Part shown: piece after piece, positions 8,836 to 16,726 of the stretch
Numbering within the stretch: position 1 is the stretch's first letter
How the letters are laid out: each line of letters begins with the position of its first letter
Source: Micromonospora echinospora
GTDB lineage: Bacteria; Actinomycetota; Actinomycetes; Mycobacteriales; Micromonosporaceae
Direction: 5' to 3'
Assembly: GCF_900091495.1 (NCBI RefSeq)
Contig: NZ_LT607413.1
Coordinates: forward strand, 5,843,001 to 5,907,000
DNA: 64,000 nt
Notes under the pieces: generated by a model
Seen by the model: the letters and a program-made list of their open reading frames with translations, nothing else
Told to the model about the DNA's origin: nothing
The model's database searches: none
Translations under genes and position numbers: made by a program

Positions 8836-9936
8836 TCACCCTCTCCCGGCCGGTCTCCCCGCCGACGGACCGGGGCGGCGGGACCCGACGACGACCGCCG
8901 ACGGGGACGGGTGGCCACGTCGTGCCCACCGCATGGTCGACCAGGGTGGGGTCAGCTCGTCGAGCGAGCCGATCTCGACCGGTTCGAGGGTGCCGGGGTC
9001 CGGGGCCTCCCGGTGCCGGGCGAACACCTGCTCGACGTAACGGTGTCCGGTGTCGGCCCCGACCAGCAGGTGGGTCCGCTCCGGACGGCGCCGCGCCTCC
9101 CACAGGGCGGTGAGGTACGCCGCGCCGGTGGAGAGACCGGCGAAGACCGCGTGCGCGCGCATCAGCGCCACCGTGCCGGCCATGGCGTGCCGGAAGCTCA
9201 TCCAGTGCACCCGGTCGTAGAGCTCGTGACGGACGTTGTCGAAGGGGATGGCGCTGCCGATGCCGGCGATGATGGCCTCCGGGTCCTGGAAGCGTTCGCT
9301 GCCGAAACTCACGCTGCCGAACGGCTGGACGCCGATCAGCGGGGTCGCGGGGTCGTGCTCCCGCAGCGGCTGGATCAGGCCGGCGCTCGACGCGCCCGTG
9401 CCGACGCTGGCGACCACGGCCAGGGGCGCGTCGGGCAGGGCCTGGCGCACCAGCTCCGCCATCTCCCGGTAGCCCCGGTAGTGGACCGGGTCGTGGTACT
9501 GGCGCATCCAGTGCATGCCGGGGTTGACGCGCAGGAGTTCCTGCACCCGTGCCACCCGTCGGTGCTGGTCGAGCCGCAGGTCACGCTCGGGGGGCATCTG
9601 GTCCACGGTGGCGCCGAGGATCTCCAACTGCGCCCGGATGGTCGGGGTCACCGTCGTCGAGGCCACGATGTGGCAGCGCAGTCCGTAGCGGTGGCAGACC
9701 ATGGCCAGGGCGAGGGCGTAGATGCCGCTGGAGCTGTCGACGAGGGTGTCACCGGGGCGGACGGTCCCCGCCTTCAGCAACGCGCGTACCGCTCCCAGCG
9801 CGGCGTAGATCTTCAGGGTCTCGGAACGGGCGAGCACCACGTTCCCGGACAGTCGGATGAAACTCGGTGCCTTGACCGCGTCGGTGACATGGGAGTGCAG
9901 CAGCGTCGTACTCGTCGAAGCACCGCTGAAGGGCAT
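8836..9936 (-). CDS. PLP-dependent enzyme of the cysteine synthase / SbnA-like fold, with altered cofactor-binding motif
   Basis: 366 residues from ATG 9936, preceded by GAGGAG about 8 bp upstream. The fold-type II plan is clear. ETLKIYAA has the likely Schiff-base Lys. SSSGIYALALA stands where the substrate/cofactor loop SSGNTGIALA normally is, and SVGTGASSAGL where the phosphate-binding GTGGT loop is. TGHRYVEQVF near the C-terminus resembles the D-T/S-G-x-R-Y-L end of cysteine synthases. The Asn of SGNTG, which hydrogen-bonds PLP O3', is Ile here, so the chemistry may differ from beta-replacement. Relatives include O-acetylserine sulfhydrylases and the 2,3-diaminopropionate enzyme SbnA. It is divergent from the methyltransferase/ligase genes, sharing a 414-bp control region. 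The final 30 or so residues look like low-complexity tail. Confidence 0.75.
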   Translation of the reverse strand: MPFSGASTSTTLLHSHVTDAVKAPSFIRLSGNVVLARSETLKIYAALGAVRALLKAGTVRPGDTLVDSSSGIYALALAMVCHRYGLRCHIVASTTVTPTIRAQLEILGATVDQMPPERDLRLDQHRRVARVQELLRVNPGMHWMRQYHDPVHYRGYREMAELVRQALPDAPLAVVASVGTGASSAGLIQPLREHDPATPLIGVQPFGSVSFGSERFQDPEAIIAGIGSAIPFDNVRHELYDRVHWMSFRHAMAGTVALMRAHAVFAGLSTGAAYLTALWEARRRPERTHLLVGADTGHRYVEQVFARHREAPDPGTLEPVEIGSLDELTPPWSTMRWARRGHPSPSAVVVGSRRPGPSAGRPAGRG

Positions 9937-10350
9937 GACGGATCACTCCTCTGTGCTCGGTCGGGACGGGCCGCGATGGTGGGCGGCCGCAGCAGTGGAT
10001 GGCGCGATCGTGCCCGGATTAGGGCGAGCGCAGACACTATATTTACACTAGCAGATACATAATGGGAGGGACGTGGCCTGTCTTTCCGTCATGCGGTACA
10101 TCAGGTGTGCATTTCGTGGAAGCGGGACCCTGAATCCTCGCCCATTGGATGCCGTGCCCTGGGTGATGGTATGGTTCCGAGTCGACGGGGATTCATGCCA
10201 GTCACGCTAAGACTCGTATGGATGAGTGTGCGTCCATCGAATTGATCTTCAGATTGGCATCCGCTGCGGAATTCCGGCCTCCTGTGGAGGGCTTTCCGCG
10301 CCGTCGTGCGACCTGTTGTGCGTCCGCCGCCGTACGAATCGGAGCTGCCG
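9937..10350. promoter_or_regulatory. Divergent control region with tandem ACACTA repeats
   Basis: 414 bp between the PLP gene (left) and the methyltransferase-ligase operon (right), without a credible gene. It has an abrupt AT-rich core at 10031-10065. ACACTA occurs at 10034-10039 and again at 10045-10050, exactly 11 bp apart, so both copies lie on one helix face. Read on the minus strand the first copy overlaps TATAGT, a possible -10 for the PLP gene. Direct repeats at 11-bp spacing are what SARP-type activators bind, but the heptamer does not match one I know. Confidence 0.4.
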
Positions 10351-11109
10351 ATGGAGTGGTTTGAAGACGACACGTTCTGGGTGGACTTCGCGGGAGCCCT
10401 GTTCGCTCCCGCCCGCCGGCAGGAGGCGGCGAACTGGGTGGCGACCTCACCGCTGCTGGACCTGCCGGCCGGCGCCGCGGTGCTCGACCTGGGCTGCGGC
10501 CCCGGGACGTACGCCGTCCCGCTCGCCGAACGCGGCGCCCGGGTCACCGGGGTGGACCTCAGCCAGGCGATGCTGGACCGCGCGCGGGAGGCGACCGAGG
10601 CGGGCGGGCTGAAGGTCCGCCTGGTCCGCGCCGACATGCGGGAGTTCGTCGAGCCGGACTGCTACGACCTGGTCATCAGCATGTACACGTCCTTCGGCTA
10701 CTTCGCCGACCCGGCGCAGAACCAGCGCGTGCTGGACCACGCCCGGCGGAGCCTGGTGCCCGGCGGTCGCCTGCTGCTGGACCTGTTCAGCAAGGAGATA
10801 TTCGCCCGCTGGGCCGGCGTCCCGAAGGTGGTGGACGTCGACGGCGGTTCCCTGTTCATGCGGGACACCATCCTGGACGACTGGACCCGGTTCCGCAGCG
10901 ACTGGACCCTCGTGCAGGGCGACACCGCCCGGCACGGGTTCTTCGAGCAGTTCGTCTACAGCGCCGCCGAGATCCGCGCCATGCTGACCGCCGCCGGCTT
11001 CACCGGGATCCGCTGCTTCGGCGGGTTCGCCGCAGAGCCGTACGACAACCACGCGAAACGACTGGTCGTGGAGGCGATCCGCCCGCTGGACGCCGAGGAG
11101 GCACCGTGA
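10351..11109 (+). CDS. Class I SAM-dependent methyltransferase
   Basis: 252 residues from ATG 10351, with CGGAGC about 6 bp upstream. Motif I is VLDLGCGPGTYA (near 50), followed by VTGVDLS (motif II acidic loop) and RADMREF (post II), as in small-molecule methyltransferases. The N-terminus MEWFEDDTFWVDFAGALF is typical of a widespread family of 240-260-residue enzymes of unknown substrate, with a C-terminal beta-sheet region seen also in glycine/sarcosine-type N-methyltransferases. It overlaps the ATP-grasp gene by 4 bp (GTGA), so translation is coupled and both act in one pathway. Methyl acceptor unknown. Confidence 0.8.
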   Translation: MEWFEDDTFWVDFAGALFAPARRQEAANWVATSPLLDLPAGAAVLDLGCGPGTYAVPLAERGARVTGVDLSQAMLDRAREATEAGGLKVRLVRADMREFVEPDCYDLVISMYTSFGYFADPAQNQRVLDHARRSLVPGGRLLLDLFSKEIFARWAGVPKVVDVDGGSLFMRDTILDDWTRFRSDWTLVQGDTARHGFFEQFVYSAAEIRAMLTAAGFTGIRCFGGFAAEPYDNHAKRLVVEAIRPLDAEEAP

Positions 11110-12329
11110 CCATCGCGCTCATCGAGGCCCTCACCTTCGGACTGGCCCACCTGCGGGACGCCGCCGCCGAGGAGGGACACCGGCTGTGCCTGCTCACCGG
11201 GAACCGGGCGGTGTACTCGTACGAACTCGACCGGCTGGGGCCGGACGACCTGACGGTGATCGACGTCGACACCACCGACGTCGCGGCCTGCGCTGCGGTC
11301 CTCGACCGGATCCCCGACCTGGCCGGGCTGGTCAACTCCACCGACACCTGGATGCTGCCCGGGGCGGAGCTGGCCGAACGGTTCGGCCTGGCCACCCTCG
11401 GCCTGGACACCGCCCGTACCCTGCGGGACAAAGCCGAGGTGCGTAACCTGCTGCACCGGGCCGGACTGAGCCGGGCCGGCGCGATCCGGGTGGAGCCGAC
11501 GGCCGAGGCGGTCAGCGCAGCGGTCGCGGCGATCGGCCACCCCGTGATCGTGAAGGACTCGGCGGGCACCTCCTCCCGTTCGGTCTGGTTGATCCGCGAC
11601 GACGACGAACGCGACCGGGCCGTCCGCCAGGTCGCCGACGCCACCCTGATGGGTTCGCACCTCGTCGCCGAACCGTACTTCCCCGGTCCCGTCTACAGCG
11701 CCGAGACGGTGACCGGGGAGGGACGCACCAGGCTGCTCGGGGTCGGGGTGCACATCCACACGCCGGAACCGGTCCGGCGCGAGGAGGCCGTCGCCTTCCC
11801 GGTGGCCTTCCCCGCCGAGGAGTTCGCGCACCTAAAGACCTGGATCGGCAAGGTCCTCGACGCGGTCGGGTTCTCGTCCGGGATCGCCCACACCGAGTTC
11901 GCCCGCACCCCGGACGGCCCGGAGGTGGTGGAGGTCAACGGACGGATCGCCGGGGCGGTCATCGGGGAGATGATGTGCCGCTCCCTGGGGACCAACGTGT
12001 ACCGCGCGGTGATCGACGCCGCCCTCGGTCGCCGGCCCCGGCTGCTGGACGTACCGCTGTCTCCCGGACCCGGCTACGGCATGACCTTCCTGCACCCCCC
12101 GGCGCCGGGCCGCCTCGCCGGCTGGCGCGGGCCGGAACGGCTCGGGCTCTTCCCCGGGCGGCCCGAGTTCTATCCGACCGCCCGGATCGGGGACCGGATC
12201 GTCCACCTCGCCGACCAGCGGGGCTGCACCGCCCTCGTGTTGGCCGAGGGGGCCACCGCCGAACTGGGCCTCTACCACTCGCTGGCCGCCGCCGGCACCG
12301 TCACCCACGACATGCGACCGCTGGACTGA
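11106..12329 (+). CDS. ATP-grasp carboxylate-amine ligase
   Basis: 407 residues from GTG 11106, with GAGGAGG upstream in the end of the methyltransferase gene. The central ATP-grasp fold shows the pre-grasp region (about 1-95), the lysine and glycine-rich loop VIVKDSAGTSSRSVWLI (near 150), a hinge LVAEPYFPGPVYSAETV, and the metal-binding FARTPDGPEVVEVNGRIAG, where Glu and Asn hold Mg-ATP. Family members form amide or peptide bonds through an acyl-phosphate (carnosine synthase-like, D-Ala-D-Ala ligase-like, BacD-like). Placed between two methyltransferases and near an epimerase, it probably joins two amino-acid-like units. The substrates cannot be told from sequence. Confidence 0.85.
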   Translation: MTIALIEALTFGLAHLRDAAAEEGHRLCLLTGNRAVYSYELDRLGPDDLTVIDVDTTDVAACAAVLDRIPDLAGLVNSTDTWMLPGAELAERFGLATLGLDTARTLRDKAEVRNLLHRAGLSRAGAIRVEPTAEAVSAAVAAIGHPVIVKDSAGTSSRSVWLIRDDDERDRAVRQVADATLMGSHLVAEPYFPGPVYSAETVTGEGRTRLLGVGVHIHTPEPVRREEAVAFPVAFPAEEFAHLKTWIGKVLDAVGFSSGIAHTEFARTPDGPEVVEVNGRIAGAVIGEMMCRSLGTNVYRAVIDAALGRRPRLLDVPLSPGPGYGMTFLHPPAPGRLAGWRGPERLGLFPGRPEFYPTARIGDRIVHLADQRGCTALVLAEGATAELGLYHSLAAAGTVTHDMRPLD

Positions 12330-12348
12330 CCCCGACAGGAGGCGCACC

Positions 12349-13095
12349 ATGAGGAACTACGGACCGGACACCTACGGCGAGACCAACGCCGACGTCTACG
12401 ACGAGTGGCATGCCGACCTCGACCCGGCGGACGCCGTCCGCTGCCTGGAGGAGTTGATCAAGGAGGGACCGGCGGGACCGGTCCTCGAACTGGCGGTGGG
12501 CACCGGCCGGGTGACCATACCCCTGGCCGAGCGGGGAGTCGACCTGCGGGGCGTCGACGCCTCCGAGGCCATGGTCGCCATCATGCGCGCCAAGCCCGGC
12601 GGCGATCGGATCCCGGTCACCATCGGCGACATGGCCGACGTCGACCCGGGGACCGACGACCAGTTCGCCATGATCTTCGTCGTCTTCACCACCTTCTTCT
12701 TCCTCATGAGCCAGGAGGAGCAGGTCCGCTGCTTCGCCAACGTCGCCCGGCGACTGGTGCCCGGTGGCCGGTTCGTCCTGGAGTGCCTGGTGCCGGACAT
12801 GGCCCGTTACCAGCGCAACCAGAGCGTCGACGCCCACCGGGTCGACCAGGACCACGTACGCCTGGTCGCGGTCCGGCACGACCCGGTCGACCAGCGCTTC
12901 GACGGCCAGCACATCCTGATCAGCGACGAGGGGATCCGCCTCGCCCCGGTCTCCATGCGGTACGCCTGGCCCTCGGAACTCGACCTGATGGCCCGCCTCG
13001 CCGGGCTCGAACGCCGTCATCGCTGGGGCGGCTGGCGCGGCGAGCCCTACCTCGGCAGCGGCACCCACGTCACCGTCTACGAGAAGCCCGCCTGA
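12349..13095 (+). CDS. Class I SAM-dependent methyltransferase (second)
   Basis: 248 residues; AGGAGG ends 7 bp before ATG 12349, itself 19 bp after the ligase stop. Motif I reads VLELAVGTGRVTIPLA and motif II LRGVDASEAMVA, with IGDMADV after it. The pattern LELAVGTGR is common in actinobacterial methyltransferases with low sequence constraint on substrate. It differs clearly from the enzyme at 10351 and is not a recent duplicate. Third gene of the methyltransferase-ligase-methyltransferase run; a 203-bp gap with no obvious terminator follows before the binding protein. Confidence 0.8.
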   Translation: MRNYGPDTYGETNADVYDEWHADLDPADAVRCLEELIKEGPAGPVLELAVGTGRVTIPLAERGVDLRGVDASEAMVAIMRAKPGGDRIPVTIGDMADVDPGTDDQFAMIFVVFTTFFFLMSQEEQVRCFANVARRLVPGGRFVLECLVPDMARYQRNQSVDAHRVDQDHVRLVAVRHDPVDQRFDGQHILISDEGIRLAPVSMRYAWPSELDLMARLAGLERRHRWGGWRGEPYLGSGTHVTVYEKPA

Positions 13096-13298
13096 CCGTC
13101 GCCCGGACCGTGTCCCGCCGGCCCGCCCGGCTAGCGGGGCACGACTCCGTCACCACCTGCGGAAGGCGGGGGAACGGCCACCGTTCGGTGGAATCGCGTC
13201 GTCGCCGGGAACCCGGCCGCCGTGCCGAGCGACTGGAGGGACAGCGTCCGCGACAGCCGTCCGGACCGTCGGACCGGCACAGGCGGCGGAGGAACCCG

Positions 13299-14294
13299 AT
13301 GACCCGACCACGGTGGACGATCGCGGCGCTCGTCGTCGCGCTGACCCTGGTGGCCGCCGGCTGTGGTGCCCGGGTCGAGCCGGAGCGCCCGCGCGGCTCG
13401 GCCGCCCCGCCGGTCACGGTGGTCAACTGCGGCCGGGAGGTGACCTACGGCGGCGTCCCCGAGCGGGCGGTCGTGTACGACGTCGGCATGTCCGAGATGA
13501 TGTTCTCGTTGGGCCTGGCACCCCGCACCCGGGGTTGGGTGGCGAACCGGGTCTACGGCGGCATCGACACCTCCGCCTACCGGCGGGACTTCGAGCGGGT
13601 CGACCGGCTGGGCGACAGCCGGATCAGCCTGGAGATCGTGCTCCGGGCCGGGGCCGACTGGGTCTTCGCCGGCCACAACCAGGGCTTCGTGGAGTCCCGG
13701 GGCATCACCCCGGCGATCCTCGCCGGCCACGGCATCGGCAGTTACGTCCTCACCGAGACCTGCGGCGGAGCCGGTGGCCCGGCCGACCGCGTGACACCCC
13801 TCGACGGGGTGTACACCGACTACCGGAACCTCGGCCGGATCTTCGGGGTGTCCGCACGGGCCGAGGAGGTGATCGCCGGCATGCGGCGGGACTTCGCCGC
13901 CGCCTCGGCCGGGAAGCCGGCCGACCCGGCCCGGATCCTGGTGTCCGACGTGTACGAGGAGAAGCCCTACGTGGCCGGCGCCGCCAGCGTCGCCACCGCG
14001 ATCGTCGAGCAGGCCGGTGGCCGCAGCGTCACCGACGACCTCGACCGGACATGGGACAGCGTGGGCTGGGAGACCGTGGTGGCCGCAGACCCCGAGGTCA
14101 TCGTCATCGTGGACTACGGGGTGTCGTACGAGGAGAAACGGGCCGCCCTGATGCGGACCCCGGCGATGAGGAACGTGACCGCCGTGCGGGAGGGAAGGAT
14201 CTTCCGCCTGGAGTTCGCCGACGTGATGGCGGGCCCCCGGGCGGCGACCTCGGCCCGGAAACTCGCGGGGTACCTGCGCTCCGTCGGCCGGTGA
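13299..14294 (+). CDS. Siderophore-type ABC importer, substrate-binding lipoprotein
   Basis: 331 residues from ATG 13299 (GGAGGAACCCG upstream). The signal peptide ends in a lipobox TLVAAGC, so the mature protein is lipid-anchored outside the membrane. The two-lobe class III binding-protein signature is present: PERAVVYDVGMSEMMFSLGLAPRTRG, then RISLEIVLRAGADWVF and the backbone helix, and VVAADPEVIVIVDYG. This family carries ferric siderophores, haem or cobalamin; some actinobacterial members are annotated, tentatively, as F420-0 transporters. It converges, with only 4 bp between stops, on the matching ATPase and permease genes. Substrate unknown; import of the product of the adjacent genes is an inference. 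Confidence 0.82.
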   Translation: MTRPRWTIAALVVALTLVAAGCGARVEPERPRGSAAPPVTVVNCGREVTYGGVPERAVVYDVGMSEMMFSLGLAPRTRGWVANRVYGGIDTSAYRRDFERVDRLGDSRISLEIVLRAGADWVFAGHNQGFVESRGITPAILAGHGIGSYVLTETCGGAGGPADRVTPLDGVYTDYRNLGRIFGVSARAEEVIAGMRRDFAAASAGKPADPARILVSDVYEEKPYVAGAASVATAIVEQAGGRSVTDDLDRTWDSVGWETVVAADPEVIVIVDYGVSYEEKRAALMRTPAMRNVTAVREGRIFRLEFADVMAGPRAATSARKLAGYLRSVGR

Positions 14295-14298
14295 ACGT

Positions 14299-15081
14299 TC
14301 ACCCGCCCGCCGGTCCCTCCGGCGCGTCGTAGAGCAGTTGGGCCGCCCCCGTCCGGGGATGCCTGACCACCACGGCGTCCACCTCGAAGACCCTCCGCAC
14401 CAGTTCGGCGGTGAGCACCTCGACCGGCGGACCGACCGCGACCAGACGTCCCTCGTGCAGCACGGCGATCCGGTCGCAGACCGTGGCGGCGAGGTTCAGG
14501 TCGTGCAGCGCCACGAGGGTGGTCAGCCCGGCCCGGCGCAGCAGACCGAGCAGGGCGAGCTGGTGACGGATGTCGAGGTGGTTGGTGGGTTCGTCCAGGA
14601 CGAGCACCCGCGGTTCCTGCACCAGGGCCCGGGCGATGAGCACCCGCTGGCGCTCCCCGCCGGAGAGCGTGAGCACGCTCCGGTCGGCGAGGTGCGCGAC
14701 GTCGAGCCGGTCCAGGGCACGCCGGCAGAGCTCCCGCTCGGCGCGGGTCAACCGCTCGTGGTCGCGGCGGTGGGGCGCCCGCCCCATGGCGACCACCTCG
14801 AAGACGGTGAAGTCGAGCTCCACCCGCTGGTCCTGGGTCAGGGCGGCCACCCGACGGGCGGCGTCGCGCCGGCGCATCCCGTGCAGGTCCGCGCCGTCGA
14901 GCAAAATCCGACCCGCGGCGGGGGCCAGGGCACGGTACACGCAGCGCAGGGTGGTGGACTTGCCGCTGCCGTTCGGGCCCACCAGACCGACGACCTCGTC
15001 GTGACCGACCGTGAGCCGCAGGGCCGCCACGAGCGCCCGCCCGTCGACGCGGACCGTCAGGTTCTCGAGGAGCAGGTCCAT
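14299..15081 (-). CDS. Siderophore-type ABC importer, ATP-binding protein (FecE-like)
   Basis: 260 residues from ATG 15081, which overlaps the permease stop by one base (TGATG). Walker A GPNGSGKSTT (near 35), Q-loop LTQDQRVELDF, signature LSGGERQRVLIARAL, Walker B RVLVLDEPTNHLD and switch ALHDLNLA are all intact. The E-P-T-N-H-L-D and H-D-L-N phrases are characteristic of the FecE/BtuD/FhuC group. A C-terminal stretch VFEVDAVVVRHPRTG is also usual for iron-chelate ATPases. Works with the permease upstream and the lipoprotein at 13299. Confidence 0.88.
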   Translation of the reverse strand: MDLLLENLTVRVDGRALVAALRLTVGHDEVVGLVGPNGSGKSTTLRCVYRALAPAAGRILLDGADLHGMRRRDAARRVAALTQDQRVELDFTVFEVVAMGRAPHRRDHERLTRAERELCRRALDRLDVAHLADRSVLTLSGGERQRVLIARALVQEPRVLVLDEPTNHLDIRHQLALLGLLRRAGLTTLVALHDLNLAATVCDRIAVLHEGRLVAVGPPVEVLTAELVRRVFEVDAVVVRHPRTGAAQLLYDAPEGPAGG

Positions 15082-16220
15082 CAACGCCCCCCGAACAGGT
15101 AGCCGCGACGGCGCATCAGGGTGATGAAGACCGGCACCCCCACCAGCGCGGTGACCACACCGACCGGCAGCTCCAGCGGCGCGACGGCCACCCGGCAGAG
15201 CAGGTCCACCCAGACCAGGAAGCAGCCTCCGACGAGCGGCGCGACGAGAAGGACCCGCCGGTGGCCGGAGCCCACCACCATGCGGACCATGTGCGGGACG
15301 ACCAGGCCCACGAAGCCGATCACCCCGCTGACCGCCACCAGCACCCCGGTGACTCCGGCGGTGAGGACGAACAGGCGCCGTCGCAGGCCGGTGCCGTCGA
15401 TGCCCAGGCTGGCCGACGTCTCGTCCCCCATCGACAACACGTCCAGGGACCGGCTGCTGCGCCAGAGCAGGACGGACGCGACGCCGGTGACCACGGTGGC
15501 CACCGGCAGCGAAGCCCAGTTCGCGGTGCCGAGTCCCCCCAGGGTCCAGTACAGGACGGTCCGCGCGGCGTCTCCTCGGGGGGAGAGGAAGACCAGCAGG
15601 CTGGTCACGGCCTGCAGGGCGTACGCCGTCGCGATACCGGTCAGCACGAGGCGCAACGGGGTGAGACCGGCGGTGCCGCGGGCCGCCAGGAACACCAGGG
15701 CCGACGCGGCGAGGGCCCCGCCGAAGGCGGCCACCGACAGGGCGTGGACGCCCAACGCGGTGAACATCCCGAAGACCACCACCAGGCAGGCGCCGACGGA
15801 GGCCCCGGAGGAGATGCCCAGCACGTACGGGTCGGCCAGCGCGTTGCGGACCATCGCCTGCGTGGCCGTCCCCACCAGGCTCAGGCCGGCGCCCACCACC
15901 ACGGCGAGCAGCACCCGGGGTGCCCGGACGTCCCAGACGACGGAGTACGCGGCCACCTCGTCGGCGCGGATCGACCCTCCGGTGATCGCCGCTGCCAGGT
16001 AACGGACCGTGTCCTGCAACGGCAGGGTGGTCGGACCCAGGGCGATGCCCAGCACCACCGAGCCGGCCAGCACCACCGACAGGGTCGCGACCATCGGCGG
16101 CAGCGGTCGACCCGCTGGCCCGCAGGTCGCCCCCGGTCCCGGCTTCCTCTCGGGGTCCACGGGTACCCGTACCTCGACGTCGAGCACCCGGCCGCCACCG
16201 CGATCCGGTCCACCGTTCAT
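15081..16220 (-). CDS. Siderophore-type ABC importer, FecCD-family permease
   Basis: ATG 16220 follows GAGGAGGGGACG and is preferred over the in-frame start at 16247; 379 residues. A polar N-terminal tail of about 45 residues precedes nine or ten membrane segments. The family phrases RAPRVLLAVVVGAGLSLVGTATQAMVRNALADPYVLGISSGAS (spread over about 115-160) and FVGLVVPHMVRM near 290 (the ATPase-coupling loop) identify FecCD permeases for iron chelates or corrinoids. First gene of a two-gene leftward operon; its promoter must lie in 16221-16700. Confidence 0.88.
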   Translation of the reverse strand: MNGGPDRGGGRVLDVEVRVPVDPERKPGPGATCGPAGRPLPPMVATLSVVLAGSVVLGIALGPTTLPLQDTVRYLAAAITGGSIRADEVAAYSVVWDVRAPRVLLAVVVGAGLSLVGTATQAMVRNALADPYVLGISSGASVGACLVVVFGMFTALGVHALSVAAFGGALAASALVFLAARGTAGLTPLRLVLTGIATAYALQAVTSLLVFLSPRGDAARTVLYWTLGGLGTANWASLPVATVVTGVASVLLWRSSRSLDVLSMGDETSASLGIDGTGLRRRLFVLTAGVTGVLVAVSGVIGFVGLVVPHMVRMVVGSGHRRVLLVAPLVGGCFLVWVDLLCRVAVAPLELPVGVVTALVGVPVFITLMRRRGYLFGGR

Positions 16221-16726
16221 CGTCCCCTCCTCGCCTCGCGGGCTCACCCACCGTGACCGGAGCCCCTACGGTAGGTCGCTCCAACGGGTGGTCGAGTTCC
16301 GAGGGGCGGCGGACGAGCTCGACGGGAGCGTGGGTCCGCTGGCCACAGGGCGGCCTGCGCGTCGAGTGGTAATCAGGGCTAGACCAGTATTTCCGACTGG
16401 GTGGCGGGCCGCGTAAACCGACCCTGAGCAGGGTAAATAGTGCTGTCGTCGAGGGTTCCGGCGGTGCGGAAGGTGCCCTTGGGGGCTCTGGACCCCCCGG
16501 TCTGCCCTTGACGTAGCCAGGAGCGGCAGGGATTCTCGTTACTGGCATAGACCATGCCTCAGAACCCCTACCAGGCCTCCGGGCCCGACGGCCGATCCGC
16601 GCCCCTGCTGACCCGACCGGATCGGCGGCCGCGCCGGCCAGCGATCTGCGGTGGCCAGACCACCGCGTCCCGCGCCGGCACCCCCACCGGCGGAAAACAC
16701 TTATTGGACCGACAAGTGGAGGTCGC
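16221..16726. promoter_or_regulatory. Divergent control region, permease / GH84
   Basis: About 500 bp with no convincing gene. It contains a dre-like operator (16374-16390, listed separately) and a GGTGG-CCAGA-CCACC inverted repeat at 16650-16664. A sharply less GC-rich stretch, 16695-16710, lies just upstream of the GH84 ribosome site. A short frame from 16554 has no family resemblance and is not called. Confidence 0.45.
16374..16390. promoter_or_regulatory. dre-like GntR operator (site 1)
   Basis: CAGGGCTAGACCAGTAT matches the operator at 20923-20939 in 14 of 17 positions, and the DasR/NagR consensus (ACTGGTCTAGACCAGT) in 13 of 16. It lies 337 bp before the GH84 start, rather far for direct promoter control of that gene unless the transcript has a long leader. 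Confidence 0.45.
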
